From contig CAMCUD010000018.1 in NCBI GenBank assembly GCA_945878865.1, positions 27,999-91,998 of the forward strand: a stretch of 64,000 bases of DNA. The letters are read 5' to 3'. Origin of the DNA: Bifidobacterium breve. GTDB lineage: Bacteria > Actinomycetota > Thermoleophilia > Solirubrobacterales > Solirubrobacteraceae. Every line of letters begins with the position of its first letter. The stretch's first letter is position 1. A program made the position numbers and the translations under genes. This document shows, in pieces, positions 59,284 to 64,000 of the stretch. The notes beneath the pieces were generated by a model. The model searched no databases. It saw nothing but the letters and a program-made list of their open reading frames with translations, and was not told the DNA's origin.

Positions 59284-60461
59284 GTGGTCGGGGCGGGCGG
59301 GTCGAAGGTCACCGTCAGCGCGCCGTCGGCCAGCGCGGCGCCGCTGGGACGATAGTCCTGCAGCGCGGGGGGAAGGAGCACGGTCCGGGTGTGGCCATCG
59401 ACGCGCACGACGAGCTCCTCCCCGACCTGGCGCAGCGTGACGTCGCCCTTCTCGGCGAACGGCAGCGCGAGCCGCAGGTGCGCGACGTCGTCGCCGAGTT
59501 CGAGCCGCTCGCCGATCTCCTCGTGCAGCACCGCGGTCGGCGCGGAGACGTCGCGGAACACCTGCTCGGCGAGGCGGTCGAGCATCTCGGGCCCGCGGAC
59601 CTCCTCCTCGAAGTAGGGAGCGCGCAGCACGGGCAGCGGGGCGAACGCCTCGGTCACGTCCGTGAGCGCCTGCGCCTGGCGCGCGCGCCACGCGTCGAAG
59701 TACGCGCCGACCTCCTCGGGGAAGACCCGGTTGACGACGATCGCGTCCGTCAGCAGCCCGTAGAGGTTGAGGTAGGTGAAGGTGCGGCGCGCCTCGTCGA
59801 CGACCATCCTCTCCGGGGTCATCACGAGGCGCAGGGAGACGCGCTCGTGGTCGCGCAGGACGTCGCAGAGCGCGACGAGGTCGCGCAGCAGGTCGCCCGC
59901 GCCGTCGAGCGCGCGGTTGCTCGGCAGGGTGATGTCGAGCGCGGCGCGGGCGATGGGGCGGGCGGCGTCGAGCGTGCGGCGCGTGCCGACCGCGCGGTCC
60001 AGCCACCAGCGCGCCGCGTCGGGCAGGGCGAGCAGGCGCAGCGTCTCGCCGCTGGCGGCGCAGTCGACGACGACGACGTCGAACTGCCCGTCCTCGGCGT
60101 GGCGGCGCAGCTCCAGGAGCCCGACGAGCTCGTGCAGGCCGGGCGGCATCGCGAGCTCCTCGGCGCGGATGCGCTCCATGCCGCGGTCACTCAGCACGCC
60201 CGCGAGCCAGTCGCGAATCGCGCCCCACTGGCGCTCGATCTCGTCGCGGGCCTCGACCTGCTGGGCCCAGAGCCCCTCGCTGACGGGCGCGACCGTGGGC
60301 GACACGGTGCGTCCCAGGACGTCGCCGAGCGAGCCGGCGGGGTCGGTGGAGAGCAGAAGCGTGCGCTTGCCCGAGGCGGCGGCCCGCCGGGCAGTGGCCG
60401 CGGCCACGGACGTCTTGCCCACGCCGCCCTTGCCGGTGTACAGGATGATGCGCGGGCCCAC
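59280..60461 (-). CDS. ArsA/Get3 family ATPase
   Basis: The 393-residue protein has the deviant P-loop YTGKGGVGKTSVAAATARRAA (residues about 8-28), the switch I-like STDPAGSLGDVLG and Walker B-like VVVVDCAASGETLRLLALP, plus the C-terminal PAPTT tail. Such ATPases act in arsenite export or in delivery of hydrophobic segments; in actinobacteria they are often of unknown role. No ArsB or arsenate-reductase gene is nearby, so a Get3-like or regulatory role is plausible. The ATG is followed by IILYTGKGG, fixing the start. Confidence 0.88.
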   Translation of the reverse strand: MGPRIILYTGKGGVGKTSVAAATARRAAASGKRTLLLSTDPAGSLGDVLGRTVSPTVAPVSEGLWAQQVEARDEIERQWGAIRDWLAGVLSDRGMERIRAEELAMPPGLHELVGLLELRRHAEDGQFDVVVVDCAASGETLRLLALPDAARWWLDRAVGTRRTLDAARPIARAALDITLPSNRALDGAGDLLRDLVALCDVLRDHERVSLRLVMTPERMVVDEARRTFTYLNLYGLLTDAIVVNRVFPEEVGAYFDAWRARQAQALTDVTEAFAPLPVLRAPYFEEEVRGPEMLDRLAEQVFRDVSAPTAVLHEEIGERLELGDDVAHLRLALPFAEKGDVTLRQVGEELVVRVDGHTRTVLLPPALQDYRPSGAALADGALTVTFDPPAPTT

Positions 60462-60479
60462 GCGGCCAGTCTATGGACG

Positions 60480-61994
60480 TCAGCCGGCCACGGTCAGCGT
60501 TGCGGCCGTGCCGCCGCCGAGCCCGAGCAGGTCCGTCGCGCGGACCGTGACGCGGTAGCGCCCGGGCTTCAGCCGCCCGGCGAAGCCGAAGACGGGCCGC
60601 CCGGGCTGGACGGACGCGGTTCGCGCGCCGACCGCCTTGCCGGCGCGGGTCACCGTGACGGTGACCGTCGAGGGCTTGTCGACGCGCAGCCGCACCGCGC
60701 CGCGCGCCCCCGCGGGCAGGCGGGTGGTCAGGACCGCCGGGCGCGGGCCGCGGCGCAGGTCGGTGGTGAACCGCTGGGCCATGGCGCAGAACGGCGCGGG
60801 GTCGACGTCCACGACGGGTGCTGAGGACGGCGGCGGGGCGGTGGGCGCCGTCGGCGTGGCGCCGCCCGCGGGCTCGGGCGCCGTCCCGCCCGTCTGCGCG
60901 GCCTTCGCGCGGGTCCGGTCGGCGCGGGTGCGCTCGCACAGGCCCCGCAGGAAGTCCCGGGCGACCTTGTGGTAGTTGACGTTGCTGGCCGGGCCGCCGA
61001 GCTGGTACCACGACCAGCCGCCCGTGTCGTAGCGCGGCAGCTCGGTGGCGAGCTGCTTGACCCCGCGGGCGTACAGCGCGCGGCCCTCGTCGTCGTTGGC
61101 GAACGTCGCGAAGTCGTGCAGGCCGTTGACGGTCTGCGTAAAGGCGTTGAGGACCCGTTGGTTTCGCGCGTAGGAGTAGATGAGGTAGTGCGAGCGCCCC
61201 GGCGCGACGTCGACACGGACGCCGCTGGGCGGTTTCGCGCGGAAGATCCCCAGCGCCTGGCGCGCCGCGTCGAAGTACTTCGGGTCCTTCAGACGGATCG
61301 CGCCGCGCGAGAGCGCCTGGATGCCGGTCGCCTGCGCCATGCCGCTGGCCCAGGGCGGCGAGCCCCCGCCGAAGGCGAAGAGGTACTCCCACGCGATCCC
61401 GCCCGCGCGCGGGGCGGCGAGGCGGATGGCCTCGTCGAGCAGCGCCCGCAGCTCGTCGTCCTTGCCGCCGAACGACCACAGCGCGTTGGCGCGGCCGAAC
61501 GTCGCCAGCCACTGGATCTGCCAGCCCTGGCCGAGGTAGTGCTGCCAGACGAGCTGGCTGGAGCCGAACCGGCGCCGCTGGCCGTCGTAGGGCAGCGGGG
61601 TGCAGCACCACGCCTCGCGGTTGCGCTGGACGGTGAGGATGAGGGCGGGCAGGCGGCCGGAGGTCAGCATCCCGTCGCGCGCGATCCGCTCGAGATGGAC
61701 CAGCGGCGCGCGCATCCCGATCCGGCGCGCGCCGGACAGCTTGCCGAGCAGGCGCTTGGCGTCCAGGTAGGTTGCCCGCGAGCGGTCGTAGGCCTCGGGC
61801 GTGATCGCATCGGCCTCGCGCATCCGCTGCAGCTCGGTGAGCACCGTGCGCTTCGGCGCGGCGTGCGCCGGCGTGTTGGCCTGCGGTGAACCCAGGATGA
61901 AGGCCGCGAGAAGCACGGCCCAGACCGCCCTGGCGCGCCTGAACGCACTGCTACGGTTCGCCGGCTGGTCCCACGCCTGACTCTCGGAGTTCAC
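60480..61994 (-). CDS. Secreted D-glucuronyl C5-epimerase-like protein with C-terminal Ig-like domain
   Basis: The 504-residue protein has a signal peptide (RAVWAVLLAAFILGSPQA, then NTPAHA) and a GLCE C-terminal-type all-alpha domain: WQHYLGQGWQIQWLATFGRANALW, GIAWEYLFAFGGGSPPWASGMAQATGIQALSRGA, and GGWSWYQLGGPASNVNYHKVARDFLRGLC. Such domains occur in glucuronyl C5-epimerases of polysaccharides. A Pro-rich linker (about 380-410) and a beta-sandwich (TVTVTRAGKAVGARTASV) follow. GTG 61994 directly abuts the divergent GTG of the next gene inside CACGTG. No internal start gives a complete signal peptide. Confidence 0.8.
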   Translation of the reverse strand: MNSESQAWDQPANRSSAFRRARAVWAVLLAAFILGSPQANTPAHAAPKRTVLTELQRMREADAITPEAYDRSRATYLDAKRLLGKLSGARRIGMRAPLVHLERIARDGMLTSGRLPALILTVQRNREAWCCTPLPYDGQRRRFGSSQLVWQHYLGQGWQIQWLATFGRANALWSFGGKDDELRALLDEAIRLAAPRAGGIAWEYLFAFGGGSPPWASGMAQATGIQALSRGAIRLKDPKYFDAARQALGIFRAKPPSGVRVDVAPGRSHYLIYSYARNQRVLNAFTQTVNGLHDFATFANDDEGRALYARGVKQLATELPRYDTGGWSWYQLGGPASNVNYHKVARDFLRGLCERTRADRTRAKAAQTGGTAPEPAGGATPTAPTAPPPSSAPVVDVDPAPFCAMAQRFTTDLRRGPRPAVLTTRLPAGARGAVRLRVDKPSTVTVTVTRAGKAVGARTASVQPGRPVFGFAGRLKPGRYRVTVRATDLLGLGGGTAATLTVAG

Positions 61995-63122
61995 GTGCCT
62001 CGCTTCTCGCACCTGCTGTCGGTCCTGCTCGTCCTGCTCGTTCCGGGACTGCTGCTCACCGCCTGCGGTGGCGGCGACAGCAGTGGGGAGGACGTCAACA
62101 CCGTCCTGCAGGAGACCTTTGACGGTTCCGGCAAGAAAGTCGAGTCCGGCAAGCTGGATCTCAGCGTCAAGCTCGACCTCGACGGCGCGGGCGCCCAGCT
62201 CAACGGCCCGCTGGCGATCGCGCTCAGCGGCCCCTTCGAGAACCAGGGCGAGGGCAAGGTCCCGCGCTTTGACTTCAACCTGAACCTCGACGGCAGCGGC
62301 CAGCAGTTCCAGGCCGGCGCCGTCTCGACGGGCTCGGCGGCCTACCTGCGCTTCGGCGGGCAGACCTACAAGGTCGACGACGCGACGTTCAAGCAGTTCC
62401 AGGACGGCTACGTCAAGGCCGCCAAGGAGGACGGGGCGAAGAAGGACTCCGGCCCGAGCCTCCAGGCGCTGGGCGTCGACCCCCGCCGCTGGCTGACCGA
62501 CCCCAAGGAGGTCGGCACCGAGGAGGTCGGCGGGGTCGAGACCATCCACCTGACCGCCGACGTGGACGTGCCGCGTCTCCTGGAGGACGTCAACCGCCTC
62601 ATCAAGAGCGCGAACAACCTCGGCGTCGGCGGCAAGAACGTCCCCGACCAGCTCACCGCGACCGAGCGCGCCCGGGCGGCGGAGGCGCTGAAGTCCGTGA
62701 AGGTCGACATCTGGACCGGCAAGGACGACAAGACGCTGCGCAAGATCGAGCTCGCACTCGACATCGCCGTGCCGAAGGACGAGCAGAAGAAGGCCGGGCT
62801 CGCGGGCGGCAAGGTCAACCTCGAGTACGGGATCTCCGACCTCAATAAGCCGCAGACGATCGAGGAGCCGAGCAACGCGCGGCCCGTCTCCGAGCTCAGC
62901 CAGGCGCTGCAGGCGCTGGGCCTCGGCGGGGGCGCGGCGTCGTCGGGCTCCGGCTCGGGCTCGGGTGGTTCGGGCGGGACGTCGGGCTCGACCGCGACGA
63001 CGCCGTCGACCGGGACCTCGACCACGGGCTCGGCGAGCCAGGAGTACCTGAACTGCCTGGAGAAGGCAGGGAGCGACTCGGCGAAGGTCAGCGAGTGCTC
63101 CAAGCTGCTGACGCAGCCGTAG
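61995..63122 (+). CDS. Predicted lipoprotein (LppX/LprG-like)
   Basis: The 375-residue protein has a signal peptide with lipobox (LLVPGLLLTAC) at residues about 8-22. The mature part has repeated DLSVKLDLDG, ALSGPFENQGEGKVPRFDFNLNLDG and YLRFGGQTYKV strands typical of LppX/LolA-like hydrophobic-cavity proteins, and a C-terminal Gly/Ser/Thr-rich tail of about 60 residues. Lipid binding or transfer in the envelope is plausible. GTG 61995 is supported by CGGAG 6 bp upstream; it abuts the divergent GTG of the epimerase-like gene. Confidence 0.78.
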   Translation: MPRFSHLLSVLLVLLVPGLLLTACGGGDSSGEDVNTVLQETFDGSGKKVESGKLDLSVKLDLDGAGAQLNGPLAIALSGPFENQGEGKVPRFDFNLNLDGSGQQFQAGAVSTGSAAYLRFGGQTYKVDDATFKQFQDGYVKAAKEDGAKKDSGPSLQALGVDPRRWLTDPKEVGTEEVGGVETIHLTADVDVPRLLEDVNRLIKSANNLGVGGKNVPDQLTATERARAAEALKSVKVDIWTGKDDKTLRKIELALDIAVPKDEQKKAGLAGGKVNLEYGISDLNKPQTIEEPSNARPVSELSQALQALGLGGGAASSGSGSGSGGSGGTSGSTATTPSTGTSTTGSASQEYLNCLEKAGSDSAKVSECSKLLTQP

Positions 63123-63144
63123 CGCGCACTAGGCTTCCGCCGCG

Positions 63145-64000
63145 ATGAGCGACGGAGCCGCCTCACCCGGGTTCAGCCTGCGCGCCTTCCTGCTGAGCGG
63201 GTCGGGCTGGCCGTACCTGCTCGTCCCGTTCATCCCGATCGCGATCGCGCTGGAGCTCGGCCACGCGTCGGCGACGCTCATCTTCCTGGCGGCGGCGCTC
63301 GGGGTCATCCCGACCGCCGCGCTCATGGGCCGCTCGACGGAGGAGCTCGCGGCGCGCTCGGGGCCGGGCATCGGCGGCTTCCTCAACGTGACGTTCGGCA
63401 ACGCGCCGGAGCTCATCATCGCCTTCTTCGCGCTGAACGAAGGGCTCCAGGAAGTCGTCAAGGCGTCGCTCGTCGGCTCCATCCTCGGCAACGTGCTGCT
63501 CGTCATGGGCGCCGCGATGCTCATCGGCGGGCTGGGACGCGACCGGCAGACGTTCAGCGCCACCGCGGCCAGCGTCCAGTCGTCGATGCTGCTGCTCGCC
63601 GCCGTCGCGCTGCTCATGCCGACGGTCTTCGACCTCGTCAACGGCGGCGGCCTGCCGCGTGTGGGCGACGAGATCGTCGACTTTGGCAGCGACCTGGAGA
63701 CGATGTCGCTCATCGTCGCCTTCATCCTGCTCGGCTCCTACCTGGCCGGCCTGATGTTCAGCCTCCGCACGCACAAGGACCTCTTCAACCCCGTCGAGGG
63801 CGAGGAGCACGGCGACGGCGAGCCGTGGTCGGGGCGCCGCGCGGTCCTCACGCTCGCGGCCGCGGGCGAAGAACTTCAGGTCGACGAGCAGCAGTCCGAC
63901 GAGGACCGCGCACAGCACGCCGAAGCCGACGAGCTCATGCACGTGCGCTCACCCCCAGGCGCGAGAAGGAGCCGCAGGCGAGTTCTCGCACTGGCATCCG
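63145..64000 (+). CDS. Calcium/proton exchanger (CaxA-like), disrupted 3' end, runs off window
   Basis: Starting at ATG 63145 the first ~240 residues match the first half of Ca2+/H+ antiporters: SGSGWPYLLVPFIPIAIALEL, ALMGRSTEELAARSGPGIGGFLNVTFGNAPELIIAFFAL, VGSILGNVLLVMGAAMLIGG, and an acidic loop LFNPVEGEEHGDGEPWSGRRAVLTLAAAG. After about 63866 the frame continues without stop but no longer resembles the family (missing the second GNAAEH half); instead the opposite strand encodes a TerC-like start. The gene therefore appears to be cut and joined to another gene at 63855-63866, or the sequence is misjoined. Confidence 0.75.
   Translation, partial: MSDGAASPGFSLRAFLLSGSGWPYLLVPFIPIAIALELGHASATLIFLAAALGVIPTAALMGRSTEELAARSGPGIGGFLNVTFGNAPELIIAFFALNEGLQEVVKASLVGSILGNVLLVMGAAMLIGGLGRDRQTFSATAASVQSSMLLLAAVALLMPTVFDLVNGGGLPRVGDEIVDFGSDLETMSLIVAFILLGSYLAGLMFSLRTHKDLFNPVEGEEHGDGEPWSGRRAVLTLAAAGEELQVDEQQSDEDRAQHAEADELMHVRSPPGARRSRRRVLALAS
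63855..63942 (-). pseudogene. TerC-like gene start (N-terminal ~30 codons only)
   Basis: On the minus strand an ATG at 63942 starts HELVGFGVLCAVLVGLLLV, then DLKFFARGRE, which looks like the first helix and RGRE motif of TerC-family membrane proteins (tellurium/metal ion resistance). After residue 30 the sequence becomes the antisense of the antiporter gene and is not TerC-like. Upstream (63943-64000) would be its promoter region. The identification rests on about 30 residues, so it is tentative. Confidence 0.45.

Noticed and set aside
1..64000. CRISPR array, tRNA, rRNA, insertion sequence or prophage
   Set aside because: No regularly spaced repeats, no cloverleaf or rRNA signature and no transposase, integrase or phage structural motif was seen on either strand.

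Overview
The window is a dense, strongly GC-rich chromosome segment. Codons end mostly in G or C, GTG starts are frequent, and start and stop codons often overlap (ATGA/GTGA). Together with many secreted proteins of unknown function, a complete mce operon, an actinobacterial integration host factor and F420-type enzymes, this suggests an actinobacterium, most likely class Thermoleophilia (Solirubrobacter/Conexibacter/Patulibacter-like). That placement is inferred from gene style, not from a marker gene. I found no rRNA, tRNA, CRISPR array, transposase or phage gene.

Region 1 (1-19300) is an acyl-CoA catabolic locus. It encodes two adjacent acyl-CoA dehydrogenases, a MaoC hydratase, an acyl-CoA ligase, an aldehyde dehydrogenase, a class III CoA-transferase with an apparent 1-bp frameshift, a CitE lyase-MaoC hydratase fusion, an LLM-class oxidoreductase, an enoyl-CoA hydratase, an SDR, an SCP-x-type thiolase, an SRPBCC protein and a TetR regulator. 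Three secreted proteins are interspersed; one carries a single copy, and another four copies, of a Cys-containing module. Four intergenic regions carry the same 28-bp inverted-repeat motif, and a fifth carries a weaker version. I read this as the operator of the TetR protein at 16933, linking the enzymes and the secreted proteins in one regulon.

Region 2 (19300-23700) is a minus-strand set of envelope genes: a FUSC-type membrane protein, two anchored proteins and a lipoprotein. Region 3 (23700-39440) is a complete mce lipid-transport operon: two YrbE/MlaE permeases, an ATPase with an unusual disordered N-terminal extension of about 170 residues, six Mce proteins, an MMPL transporter, a redoxin-like protein and a B3/B4-domain protein, mostly translationally coupled.

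Region 4 (39440-47910) holds small conserved proteins, an actinobacterial IHF, a divergent pair of an alpha-oxoamine synthase and a GNAT-like protein, an AlkA-like glycosylase, and a thiamine-precursor ABC transporter (thiZXY) behind a clear TPP riboswitch. Region 5 (48000-54180) has a CHASE-PAS-PAS-GGDEF-EAL signalling protein, a secreted protein and a small accessory patch with a YxiG-like gene and paired 16-bp palindromes. Region 6 (54180-63122) has a MoxR/CoxE-type AAA-VWA pair, a GGDEF protein, an EVE-domain protein, a Get3/ArsA-like ATPase, a secreted glucuronyl C5-epimerase-like protein and a lipoprotein whose GTG start abuts the divergent GTG start inside CACGTG.

The last kilobase contains a Ca2+/H+ antiporter gene that loses its family sequence at a 10-bp palindrome and runs into the antisense of what looks like the start of a TerC-family gene. 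This is either a deletion junction or an assembly chimera.
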